Shown one piece after another: positions 25,249 to 35,152 of a stretch of 40,246 bases of DNA. The DNA comes from an uncultured Mediterranea sp. (lineage in GTDB: Bacteria > Bacteroidota > Bacteroidia > Bacteroidales > Bacteroidaceae). The position numbers and the translations under genes are program-made. The first letter of the stretch is position 1; every line of letters starts with the position of its first letter. The stretch covers positions 1 through 40,246 of the forward strand of contig NZ_CABUOL010000026.1 of NCBI RefSeq assembly GCF_902493215.1, given 5' to 3'. The notes below the pieces were generated by a model. The model had not been told where the DNA came from and did not search any database. It saw only the letters and a list, made by a program, of their open reading frames with translations.

Positions 25249-25289
25249 AGCCCTAAACCGATAGAATAAACAGGTTTAGGGCTTTTTTT
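25249..25289 (+). terminator. Rho-independent terminator after the Usp gene
   Basis: AGCCCTAAACC at 25249-25259 pairs perfectly with GGTTTAGGGCT at 25273-25283, followed by seven T. It lies 139 bp after the stop; nothing else is visible in that gap. Confidence 0.88.
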
Positions 25290-25302
25290 ATTTGCTGGAT
25301 TA

Positions 25303-25340
25303 AAAAAATAGTCTGCCAAGATTGGTGGCAGACTATTTTT
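25303..25340. terminator. Bidirectional terminator between the Usp and TPR genes
   Basis: AAAAATAGTCTGCCA pairs perfectly with TGGCAGACTATTTTT around a 7-nt loop. An A run on the left and a T run on the right let it work in both directions. It is placed 36 bp past the stop of the minus-strand TPR gene. Confidence 0.85.
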
Positions 25341-25375
25341 GTTTTTTATACGAGTTTAATCAGTTGGCTGCAAAA

Positions 25376-26656
25376 TTAGAAATTGCCCAACTTTTCGATT
25401 TCTTCAAATTCGGGTCCCATTTGCAGATTGTAGTAAACTCTGTAGAGACCGTTCAGCCACAATTCCTTCTTGTCGGGCTGCAGCTGTCTTGCTTTCTCGT
25501 AGTTGGGTTTAGCCTTTTCATAAAAAGCTTTCAATGTAGCCTGATCTTCCTTGTATTTCGGATCATTTACGTCGGTTGTAGCCTTTTCAGAGAAGTCTTG
25601 TGCCTGCAGGCAGTAAACCAGACCCAAGTTGGAGTATGCTTCTGCATAGTTGGGGTCAACTGCTACAGTCTTCTCATAGAACTCGATGGCCTTTTCCAAG
25701 GCAGCAGCAGCTTCAGCTTCCTTTTTCTGCTCTTTCAGGCCGCTGTACTGGTTGTGGTACAGATATCCCTTTACATACAGATAGAATGTATTGTTCGGAT
25801 CCTTTGCCAGCATGTCATCAGCAAACTTGTTGGCTTCATCATACTTGTTGTTGTTGCTGTAGTAGTCAATCAGGTTACCGAAAAAGTACTGGTGGTCAGG
25901 ATACTTCTGTACACCTTCCTGCAAAGAAGCAATCCACTTGTCTGTTTCACCCTGAGCCTTCAAGGCAGCAGAGATGAATTCCATGGCATACTTACCCACT
26001 TCTTTGTCATCCTTGGCATACGGTGCATACTTCAAAACGCTGGGATAATCTTCCAGACGAGTAGCTACCATTGCTGCGTAGTAAGCAATCTGCGGCAGCA
26101 ATGTGTCTGCCTTAACTACTTCATTTTCAGCAAACATCGGGTGTCCGGCAATGTCTACGTATGTACCGAAGAAGCTCAGGGCTTTCTTTCCGTCTTCCTT
26201 GTTTTCATTTCCCAGGTAGGTATTGTAGAACTGGATACCACCGTTGATCAGGTTGCCACGTTCTGCTATGATAGCAGCAGCATTGGATTTTCTGTACTTG
26301 TTCTTGATCTTACCCTTTTCGTTGGGGATCTGTGCCAGTTCGTCGCACTTGAAGTAGTACTGGCACATGTTCAGTGCGCTGTTGTACACCTGGAGTGTGT
26401 CGTAGGGCTTTCTCAGGTAAGCGTTCTCCATTTGCTTTTCGCTCTTTCTTTTCTGAATGAAGCCGGCAACGTTCCAAGTTTCAGCCTGATCTTTTGTTTC
26501 AGGATTGGTCAAAGCCTGGTTGATCAGTTGTTCAGCCTTTGCGAAGTCCGGTTGTACTGCACTGGCAGCTTTTTTTGCTTCCTTTACTGATTTCTCTTGT
26601 GCAAAGGTGAAACTTGCAACGAGCAGCAAGGCAGCCGACAATAATACTTTTTTCAT
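25376..26656 (-). CDS. Secreted tetratricopeptide-repeat protein downstream of gyrA
   Basis: I place the start at the ATG whose complement is 26654-26656, giving 426 residues with a classical signal peptide (MKKVLLSAALLLVASFTFAQ). The longer open frame only reaches back across the gyrA stop. TPR-like helices cover the rest, with clear units such as FYEKTVAVDPNYAEAYSNLGLVYCLQA and KAKPNYEKARQLQPDKKELWLNGLYRVYYN. It is periplasmic, with no lipobox. It lies 37 bp after gyrA on the same strand and has no visible promoter of its own, so it is probably co-transcribed with gyrA. The partner is unknown. Confidence 0.88.
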   Translation of the reverse strand: MKKVLLSAALLLVASFTFAQEKSVKEAKKAASAVQPDFAKAEQLINQALTNPETKDQAETWNVAGFIQKRKSEKQMENAYLRKPYDTLQVYNSALNMCQYYFKCDELAQIPNEKGKIKNKYRKSNAAAIIAERGNLINGGIQFYNTYLGNENKEDGKKALSFFGTYVDIAGHPMFAENEVVKADTLLPQIAYYAAMVATRLEDYPSVLKYAPYAKDDKEVGKYAMEFISAALKAQGETDKWIASLQEGVQKYPDHQYFFGNLIDYYSNNNKYDEANKFADDMLAKDPNNTFYLYVKGYLYHNQYSGLKEQKKEAEAAAALEKAIEFYEKTVAVDPNYAEAYSNLGLVYCLQAQDFSEKATTDVNDPKYKEDQATLKAFYEKAKPNYEKARQLQPDKKELWLNGLYRVYYNLQMGPEFEEIEKLGNF

Positions 26657-26693
26657 GATTGTAGAAAAGTTTAAATTAGAATTATTATTATGT

Positions 26694-29246
26694 CTATTCT
26701 TGTTCATCAGTAGTCTCATTTTCAGTATTTTCTGTATTCAGATCATTGTTCTCCGGAAGATTCTCGGCCTGTGGTGTGTTTTCTTCCTCCTCCTCTTCGG
26801 GAGCTGAAGTCACCTTGCAGACAGAACCGATTTCATCGTTGCGCTTCTCCAGATTGATGAGACGCACACCCTGTGTAGCACGGCCCATGATGCGCACGTC
26901 GGCCACCTTCAGACGGATGGTGATGCCGGACTTGTTGATGATCATCAGGTCGTTTTCGTCGGTCACGGACTTGATGGCCACGAGCTTGCCCGTCTTTTCG
27001 GTGATGCTGATGGTCTTCACACCCTTGCCGCCACGGTTGGTCTTGCGGTAGTCTTCGATGTCCGAACGCTTACCGTAACCCTGCTCCGATACCACCATAA
27101 TGGTTTCTGCTTCAGGGTCTTTGATGCAAATCATGCCCACTACTTCGTCCTGACCGTCTTCGTCGAGCGTCATGCCGCGTACACCTGTTGCGGTACGGCC
27201 CATGACACGTACGGCGCTTTCGTGGAAGCGGATGGCACGTCCGTTGCGGTTGGCGATGATGATTTCGTTGTCACCGTTGGTCATGCGCACCTCGATGACG
27301 CGGTCGTCTTCGCGGATGGTGATGGCGTTCACACCGTTCTGGCGCGGACGGGAATACTGTTCGAGCAGGGTCTTCTTGATGACACCGTTCTTGGTGCAGA
27401 ACAGCACGTAGTGGCTGTTGATGAATTCCTGGTCGTTCAGGTTCTTTACGCGCAGGTAGGCGTTGACGGCATCGTCGGAGTCGATGTTCAGCAGGTTCTG
27501 GATGGCACGTCCCTTCGAGTTCTTCGAGCCTTCGGGTATCTCGTACACCTTCAGCCAGTAGCACTTGCCCTTCTGGGTGAAGAACATCATGGTGTTGTGC
27601 ATCGTAGCCGGATAGATGTGCTCCACAAAGTCCTCGTCGCGTGTGTCGGAGCCCTTCGAGCCTACCCCACCGCGGTTTTGTGCATGGAACTCGCTCAGCG
27701 GCGTACGCTTGATGTAGCCCATGTGCGAGATGGTGATAATCATCTCGTCGTCGGCATAGAAGTCCTCGGGGTTGAATTCCTCGGACGAATATACGATTTC
27801 GGAGCGGCGTTCGTCGCCATATTTCTCTTTCACCTCGATGAGTTCGTCCTTGATGACCTTGCGGCAAAGCTCGTCGTTCACCAGGATTTCCTCCAGGTAG
27901 GCTATCTGTTTCTTGATTTCCTCGTATTCGGCGTGCAGCTGGTCCTGCATCAGGCCGGTGAGCTGGCGCAGACGCATCTCGACGATGGCACGGCTTTGGA
28001 TTTCAGTCAGTTGGAAGCGATCCATCAGCCCCGTGATGGCATCAGCGGGCGTCTTGGCGGCACGGATGATGCGGATCACTTCGTCGATGTTGTCCGAAGC
28101 GATAATCAAGCCTTCCAGGATGTGGGCACGTTCCTTGGCTTTGCGCAGGTCGAACTGCGTGCGACGGATTACCACGTCGTGACGGTGCTCCACGAAGTAC
28201 TTGATGAGTTCCTTCAAGTTCAGCAGACGCGGACGTCCGTGTACCAGTGCCACGTTGTTCACGCCGAACGACGTCTGCAGCTGCGTCATCTTGTAGAGCT
28301 TGTTCAGCACCACGCTGGCGTTGGCATCGCGCTTCACGTCGATGACGATACGCATACCTTCGCGGTCGGACTCGTCGTTGGCGTTCGAGATGCCTTCGAT
28401 TTTCTTCTCGTTGGCCAGGTCGGCGATGCTCTTGATGAGTTCGGCCTTGTTCACGCCGTAGGGTATCTCGGTGATGACAATCTTGTCGTGCGTCTGTCCG
28501 GCCTCAATCTCAGCCTTGGCACGCATCACCACGCGGCCGCGTCCCGTCAGATAGGCTTCGCGCACGCCGCTCATACCGTAGATGTAACCTCCTGTGGGGA
28601 AGTCGGGAGCCTTGACGTAGTTCATCAGCTCCTCTATTTCGATGTCGTTGTTGTCGATGTAGGCCACGCAGGCGTCAATTACCTCCGAGAGGTTGTGCGT
28701 GGGCATGTTGGTGGCCATGCCGACGGCGATACCCGAGGCACCGTTCACCAGCAGGTTCGGGATGCGTGTAGGCATCACGGTAGGCTCCTGGAGGGAGTCG
28801 TCGAAGTTGTTCTGCATGTCGACGGTCTCCTTGTCGAGGTCCTGCATCATGTCTTCGCCAATCTTCTGCAGGCGGCACTCCGTGTAACGCATGGCCGCTG
28901 CGTTGTCGCCGTCCACCGAGCCGTAGTTGCCCTGGCCGTCCACCAGCATGTAGCGCATGGCCCACGGTTGTGCCATACGTACCAGTGCGCCGTAGACGGA
29001 CGAGTCGCCGTGCGGGTGATACTTACCCAGCACCTCACCTACCACTCTGGCCGATTTCTTATAAGGTTTGTCCGACGTATTTCCCAGCCCCATCATACCG
29101 TAGAGAATTCTGCGGTGAACGGGCTTAAAACCATCTCTAACATCCGGAAGGGCACGCGAAACAATGACCGACATGGAGTAGTCAATGTACGATGACTTCA
29201 TTTCCTCCTCGATGTTAATCTTTATAATTCTGTCTTGTTCAAGCAT
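26694..29246 (-). CDS. gyrA: DNA gyrase subunit A
   Basis: GyrA cuts and rejoins DNA during negative supercoiling, in an A2B2 complex with GyrB. This 850-residue protein has the N-terminal breakage-reunion domain (SYIDYSMSVIVSRALPDVRDGFKPVHRR) and the catalytic Tyr at residue 121 (AAAMRYTECR). The C-terminal beta-pinwheel includes a GyrA-box-like NRGGKGVKT. It ends in a long acidic Glu/Asn/Thr tail. In the quinolone pocket (HGDSSVYG) Asp81 and Ser82 are present, and residue 86, equivalent to E. coli Asp87, is Gly. It is gyrase rather than ParC by its pinwheel and box. The secreted TPR gene follows. Confidence 0.97.
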   Translation of the reverse strand: MLEQDRIIKINIEEEMKSSYIDYSMSVIVSRALPDVRDGFKPVHRRILYGMMGLGNTSDKPYKKSARVVGEVLGKYHPHGDSSVYGALVRMAQPWAMRYMLVDGQGNYGSVDGDNAAAMRYTECRLQKIGEDMMQDLDKETVDMQNNFDDSLQEPTVMPTRIPNLLVNGASGIAVGMATNMPTHNLSEVIDACVAYIDNNDIEIEELMNYVKAPDFPTGGYIYGMSGVREAYLTGRGRVVMRAKAEIEAGQTHDKIVITEIPYGVNKAELIKSIADLANEKKIEGISNANDESDREGMRIVIDVKRDANASVVLNKLYKMTQLQTSFGVNNVALVHGRPRLLNLKELIKYFVEHRHDVVIRRTQFDLRKAKERAHILEGLIIASDNIDEVIRIIRAAKTPADAITGLMDRFQLTEIQSRAIVEMRLRQLTGLMQDQLHAEYEEIKKQIAYLEEILVNDELCRKVIKDELIEVKEKYGDERRSEIVYSSEEFNPEDFYADDEMIITISHMGYIKRTPLSEFHAQNRGGVGSKGSDTRDEDFVEHIYPATMHNTMMFFTQKGKCYWLKVYEIPEGSKNSKGRAIQNLLNIDSDDAVNAYLRVKNLNDQEFINSHYVLFCTKNGVIKKTLLEQYSRPRQNGVNAITIREDDRVIEVRMTNGDNEIIIANRNGRAIRFHESAVRVMGRTATGVRGMTLDEDGQDEVVGMICIKDPEAETIMVVSEQGYGKRSDIEDYRKTNRGGKGVKTISITEKTGKLVAIKSVTDENDLMIINKSGITIRLKVADVRIMGRATQGVRLINLEKRNDEIGSVCKVTSAPEEEEEENTPQAENLPENNDLNTENTENETTDEQE

Positions 29247-29293
29247 TTAAAAAGATAATTAATTATACATTGCATGGTTCGTGAAAAACCACG

Positions 29294-29301
29294 CTAAAGT
29301 A
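29294..29301 (-). promoter_or_regulatory. Possible -7 box for gyrA
   Basis: The minus strand reads TACTTTAG, one mismatch from TAnnTTTG, 48 bp upstream of the gyrA start. No clear -33 box. Confidence 0.35.
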
Positions 29302-29417
29302 CTGCTTTTTTACGACATACGAAAACATTTCGGGGAGAAAGTTTCATGAGGCGCTGTGCTGGAGGGCGGCCGGTGCAGCCCTGAAAAGGCAACTCGGGCG
29401 GACCGTCTATAATTATA

Positions 29418-30587
29418 TTAAGGTGTATCCTTATACTTTATCAGCATGACAACCGGATTGGAGTCTTCGTCCAAAGTTGCGGCAATCTCTTTCAGTCTGC
29501 CTTTCAGTTGGTTGTTTTTGTACGCTTCCACAAGTTGGTCGGCCATCAGGTTCTGGTGGGTAGCCACCTTGCCATTTCCGACATTGTCGGTCAGATTTAC
29601 CTCCTGTTTGCAGGAATAGTCGGCGTTCACCACAACAGGCCTGAATATTGCGTTCTCTTGTTTGTCGTACACCAGGCAGGTAGAAGGGAATCCTCTTCCT
29701 TTGGTAAAATCAAACTCCTTTTTGATGGTCTGAAGGAAGCAGTATCGGTCCGTCACGGGGCCCATCGTGACAAGCACTTCGGGCTCACCGGAAGATTGTT
29801 TCACAAGGAAGGGACTTATGCGCTTGTCCTCAGGCGTATGGCAGTATACCGTATCGGAAGAGGTCTCCACCAGCAACCAGTTCTCCCGGCAGGGAACGAG
29901 CGCACGGACCGAGGCTGCGGCTACACCGTCTCCCTGGTGCACAAATGGACTGCTGACGGTCTTGAAAGGTATGGGAAGACCCTGCACCACGTGGCCGTCC
30001 TGCTTCGACAGGATGGCATGGTAGAATTCCTTTTCCCTTTCCTTCCCGTCCTCATAGTACACGGTCATGTCATAGCAGATGAGGTTGTCCTTGTCATAAT
30101 TGAACAGGTCCATATAGCTGGCACCCCCGGCGGGATGGAAACTTCGCTTGAAATTGCCGGCCAGATCGTATACCAGTATCGTTTGGGAAGAGTTGACAAA
30201 CATTTCCTCGTTCTCTTCATCCAATACGATGCTCACGATGTAGGCATATTCTTCAGCTCCCTGCCCTTTCCGGTTTATTTTTCTTACTCCTTTGCCCGTT
30301 TTCCGGTCGAAAACGAAGATGTCTCCGTCGTTGGCATAGTTCTTTACCAATATGAACTTGTCTCCAACGGCCATCACAGCGCCTTGCGTGATGAATTCAT
30401 CGGTCGTCTCCAGCGGGATGTATTCCACATCCATAATGTCCTGCAGCGTCATTTCCTTTTCCGGATAACCCGCTTTCACGTCCACCGTGAGGAGGGCGCC
30501 GGGCTTTTCGGCTTGTCCGCATCCCTGCATGCCTATTCCGGCCAGGACAAATAGGAAAAATATCCAAAGACTTGTTCTCTTTTTCAT
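29418..30587 (-). CDS. 6-bladed beta-propeller lipoprotein
   Basis: The 389-residue protein starts with a lipoprotein signal (MKKRTSLWIFFLFVLAGIGMQGC, lipidated Cys23). It matches the Bacteroides 6-bladed beta-propeller family: an opening EYIPLETTDEFITQG-type motif, then repeated blade strands such as DKFILVKNYANDGDIFVFDRKTGKGVRKINRKGQGAEEY. Such proteins occur in many copies per Bacteroides genome; the ligand is unknown. It is divergent from the 30859 lipoprotein gene. The promoter at 30642-30671 is well formed. Confidence 0.85.
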   Translation of the reverse strand: MKKRTSLWIFFLFVLAGIGMQGCGQAEKPGALLTVDVKAGYPEKEMTLQDIMDVEYIPLETTDEFITQGAVMAVGDKFILVKNYANDGDIFVFDRKTGKGVRKINRKGQGAEEYAYIVSIVLDEENEEMFVNSSQTILVYDLAGNFKRSFHPAGGASYMDLFNYDKDNLICYDMTVYYEDGKEREKEFYHAILSKQDGHVVQGLPIPFKTVSSPFVHQGDGVAAASVRALVPCRENWLLVETSSDTVYCHTPEDKRISPFLVKQSSGEPEVLVTMGPVTDRYCFLQTIKKEFDFTKGRGFPSTCLVYDKQENAIFRPVVVNADYSCKQEVNLTDNVGNGKVATHQNLMADQLVEAYKNNQLKGRLKEIAATLDEDSNPVVMLIKYKDTP

Positions 30588-30641
30588 GTTGGCTGATGGC
30601 GGGTTGGTTGATGGAATAAATTCTTGTATCTTTCAAAAACA

Positions 30642-30671
30642 CAAATATACGGAATTTATTTGTTTGTCCAA
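30642..30671 (-). promoter_or_regulatory. Promoter for the beta-propeller lipoprotein
   Basis: On the minus strand TTG (30669-30671) is followed after 19 nt by TATATTTG (30642-30649), an exact -7 box. RNA would start near 30635, about 48 nt before the ATG. Confidence 0.55.
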
Positions 30672-30752
30672 TGATTGTTGCAAGAAATCTTGTTGTGGCA
30701 GAAAAACGCTTGACAGGATTTCCAAGCTGGAATATTTTCGCTATATTTGAAT

Positions 30753-30833
30753 AATATAGGATACGGTTCGGGATAGTCAAATTGAAAAACTTCTTTTTCC
30801 ATTTGTCTATCCACTCACCTTTCACTATATTTG
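30753..30833 (+). repeat. Single hairpin-promoter unit before the SecD-P1-like lipoprotein
   Basis: The unit begins AATATAGG and ends CACTATATTTG, so its ends are inverted repeats. Inner pairs include GGATAG with CTATCC, CAAAT with ATTTG and GAAAAA with TTTTTC. The right arm holds a promoter: TTTG at 30802-30805, 20 nt, TATATTTG at 30826-30833. The 9-mer CTATATTTG also stands just outside the left end at 30741-30749, so the element is flanked by a direct repeat of the -7 box. Confidence 0.78.
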
Positions 30834-30858
30834 TTGAAACTTTTACCTATTAATCATT

Positions 30859-31398
30859 ATGAAACAGCTGTTTTTCTTGATTTCCATTTGTGCGTTTTTG
30901 TTATTGTCCTGCTCGTCCCAAGCGACCGTTCATCGCGAGAACGGCTGGTATTTGGCTGCGTCCGAAGACATGGACAGCATCGCTTTGGAGCCTGTTGCCA
31001 CCGTTCGCGACTTCAACGGGCTCCGTCTGGTCTCCGATGCTTTTGGCCGGTATGTCATTACAGGGCGGATCAGCCCCCACAAACAGGCCGATTGGGCCGA
31101 CCATACGGAGAAGGCCATCGGTCGTCGGCTGGCATTTGTGTTCAACGATACGGTTGTTTGTTGCCCGATGATTCATGCACGGATAGAGGGCGGCAACTTT
31201 CAGGTGTCTTCTTCTCCCGACCGCCCGATGGATTTGCCCTCCATTTACCGCCGCCTCAGACAGGAGAAGATAGACCTCATCGAAGAGCGTTTCAAGGGTT
31301 GGACAAAAGACTCCACGCTGACCAAAGAACAACAGGATTCTATCATTGCCGATTTGGATTACTGGGATGCCCAAGCTATAACGCATGGTTTCGAATGA
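30859..31398 (+). CDS. Lipoprotein with a SecDF P1-head-like domain
   Basis: The 179-residue protein has a lipoprotein signal (MKQLFFLISICAFLLLSC, Cys18). Residues about 62-117 (RYVITGRISPHKQADWADHTEKAIGRRL, then AFVFNDTVVCCPMIHARIEGGNFQVS) resemble the P1 head subdomain of SecD/SecDF, whose pattern is an LA-V-DG-V-SAP-I-GG-QIS motif. There is no transmembrane transporter part. A charged helical tail follows. The domain likeness is read by eye and is moderately sure; the function is unknown. It has its own promoter in the hairpin unit just upstream. Confidence 0.7.
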   Translation: MKQLFFLISICAFLLLSCSSQATVHRENGWYLAASEDMDSIALEPVATVRDFNGLRLVSDAFGRYVITGRISPHKQADWADHTEKAIGRRLAFVFNDTVVCCPMIHARIEGGNFQVSSSPDRPMDLPSIYRRLRQEKIDLIEERFKGWTKDSTLTKEQQDSIIADLDYWDAQAITHGFE

Positions 31399-31640
31399 CG
31401 GCCTCCCGTTTCCGTCGTTGACAATCTGACACTTTGTTTTCCTGACCCGCCGAGAATCGTTTCTTTCGGCCCGAGGTAAGGCTCGGCGGCAAATTTTGAA
31501 GCGCGGAAGGGCTTGTTGTCTTATACACAGAAGAATAGCGAAATCTTTACATTTCAACGAGGGAAACGGAGGGGCGGAAAGCAGTTTTTTGAAGGTCAGA
31601 AACAGCCTTTTCGGCGCATTATCCCCCTTTTCACCGGGCT

Positions 31641-31808
31641 AAAGTGGCACTTTGGCGGGCTAAAGTAGATGTTTTCCCAGCCCGAAGTGCATGTTTTCCC
31701 AGCTTGGAGTGCATGTTTGGGCTGGGAAAAAGCAACGTTTTCTCTCGGAAAAGGCATTGTTTTCCCTCGAAAGAAGCACGCTTCGGCCGTGGAAACGGCG
31801 TTTTTACG
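31641..31808. repeat. Eight-unit array of short palindromes with ~22-bp period
   Basis: A GCA-like core recurs at 31647, 31667, 31689, 31711, 31732, 31754, 31776 and 31797, so spacings are 20-22 bp. Each core sits in a small palindrome whose arms differ from unit to unit (for example GGAAAA-GGCATTG-TTTTCC, GAAAA-AGCAACG-TTTTC, GAAG-CAC-GCTTC). Units 3 and 4 share AGTGCATGTTT. A longer perfect 12-bp inverted repeat, TTTTCCCAGCCC at 31672-31683 with GGGCTGGGAAAA at 31719-31730, spans three units. Confidence 0.65.
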
Positions 31809-31966
31809 TCTTTTTCCATTCTATTTGGAGATGGATGAAATAAGATCGCGTAAGAAGAAATCCTGTTTGAATAGCAAAAAGAAAGTGTTTCTGCTTAATT
31901 TCTGACATTGTGAAGTGTTGGCTTTATAGCTCTCTCTTCCATCACTCCCCGCTATCAGGAAACCTG

Positions 31967-32045
31967 GTTTCAACCCTGGAAGGCCTATGTTTGAAACCTA
32001 AGGGGGGAATGTTTGAAACATAAGCCCCCTGGGTTTCAAACATTC
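31967..32045. repeat. Four-unit array of GTTTGAAAC/GTTTCAAAC palindromes at exactly 22-bp period
   Basis: The nonamers GTTTCAACC (31967), GTTTGAAAC (31989), GTTTGAAAC (32011) and GTTTCAAAC (32033) start exactly 22 bp apart. The last two lie in a perfect 13-bp inverted repeat, GAATGTTTGAAAC at 32007-32019 and GTTTCAAACATTC at 32033-32045. G-rich and C-rich spacers (AAGGGGGG, AAGCCCCC) are themselves complementary. Confidence 0.75.
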
Positions 32046-32200
32046 TCCAAGAAGCGTTTTCGGACATGACTCGGAAATGCTTTGGGAGGGCGTACGGGCA
32101 GCGTTGACATTTTGTCAGTCAAGGCAAGCGGCGGATGGTTCAAAATTTTCGATATAGCAGATGACTACTTTGAGTGATTCTTTATAGCCCTGATACTTGG

Positions 32201-32235
32201 AAAATCGGCTGGAACTTAGCTTTTGTTCCGATTTT
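32201..32235. repeat. Inverted repeat abutting the sigma-54-like promoter
   Basis: AAAATCGG-CT-GGAAC at 32201-32215 is inverted as GTTCCGATTTT at 32225-32235, leaving a 9-nt loop. It ends at the -24 element, so it could be a terminator for upstream RNA or a regulator site. Confidence 0.5.
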
Positions 32236-32251
32236 TGGCACGACATTTGCT
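32235..32251 (+). promoter_or_regulatory. Sigma-54 (RpoN)-type promoter upstream of clpC
   Basis: TTGGCACGACATTTGCT matches the sigma-54 consensus TGGCACG-N4-TTGC(A/T). The invariant GG (32237-32238) and GC (32249-32250) are separated by exactly 10 nt. It points toward clpC, and RNA would start near 32262, about 240 nt before the clpC ATG. Whether this organism has RpoN cannot be seen here. Confidence 0.6.
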
Positions 32252-32303
32252 GATTGTTACTGAAACATAGTGGTGAAGTCGCCAAAAATGTGTATCTTTA
32301 CAT

Positions 32304-32466
32304 AAGATAGGCTGCACCTCGGAAGTAAAAAGCTGAAAACTTTGTTTCCGCTTTTGTACTTCTCTCGGTTTGCACTATCTTTACATAAGATAGGCTGCAC
32401 CTCGGAAGTAAAAAGCCGAAAACTTTGTTTCCGCTTTTGTACTTCTCTCGGTTTGCACTATCTTTG
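32304..32466 (+). repeat. Two nearly identical tandem hairpin-promoter units before clpC
   Basis: Units 32304-32383 and 32387-32466 repeat with an 83-bp period and differ by one internal base (T at 32334, C at 32417) and the last base. Each starts AAGATAGG and ends GCACTATCTT, and inside AAGTA/TACTT, AAAAGC/GCTTTT and GAAAAC/GTTTC pair, so each is a near-complete palindrome. TATCTTT boxes stand at 32293, 32376 and 32459; only the last is a perfect -7 box (TATCTTTG), with TTTG at 32436-32439 19 nt upstream. It is probably the main clpC promoter. Confidence 0.85.
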
Positions 32467-32503
32467 CCACGGATTATAACCCAAAATTAGAAGGAGTAAA
32501 TCA

Positions 32504-35038
<2,535 letters not shown>

Positions 35039-35064
35039 CCGTAAAACGGCCATCATACCGACAA

Positions 35065-35098
35065 AATGTCAGTCCCCGGCGGACTGGCATTTTTTTTG
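35065..35098 (+). terminator. Terminator of clpC
   Basis: AATGTCAGTCC at 35065-35075 pairs with GGACTGGCATT at 35081-35091 (one wobble pair), followed by T to 35097. Confidence 0.85.
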
Positions 35099-35152
35099 TA
35101 TTCCTACCGTCAGAGAAAAAATAAGTGAAACCTATAATATACAGATTGAATT

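Larger units (their letters stand above)
31399..32234. other. Gene-free, repeat-rich region before clpC
   Basis: No protein gene is supported here. Both strands are open for about 62-64 codons over the array at 31640-31810, but neither frame has a start context or family resemblance. The region holds an 8-bp perfect inverted repeat (CCGCCGAG at 31447-31454, CTCGGCGG at 31482-31489), two arrays with ~22-bp period (31641-31808 and 31967-32045), and an inverted repeat just before the sigma-54-like promoter. It may encode structured RNA or bind protein. Confidence 0.6.

Noticed and set aside
27222..29195. 657-codon open frame antisense to gyrA
   Set aside because: It is the exact shadow of gyrA, has no family resemblance and a His/Val/Asp-rich composition typical of reverse-strand frames in GC-rich codon usage.
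31631..31838. Open frames of 62-64 codons on both strands of the 22-bp array
   Set aside because: Both strands are open merely because the array lacks stop trinucleotides; the period is not a multiple of three, there is no start context, and the peptides resemble nothing.
31641..32045. CRISPR array
   Set aside because: Units of ~22 bp have no constant repeat alternating with unique 30-bp spacers, arms vary from unit to unit, and no cas gene is near.
32007..32045. Invertible promoter (phase-variable switch)
   Set aside because: The 13-bp inverted repeats enclose only 13 bp with no promoter between them and no invertase gene is nearby.
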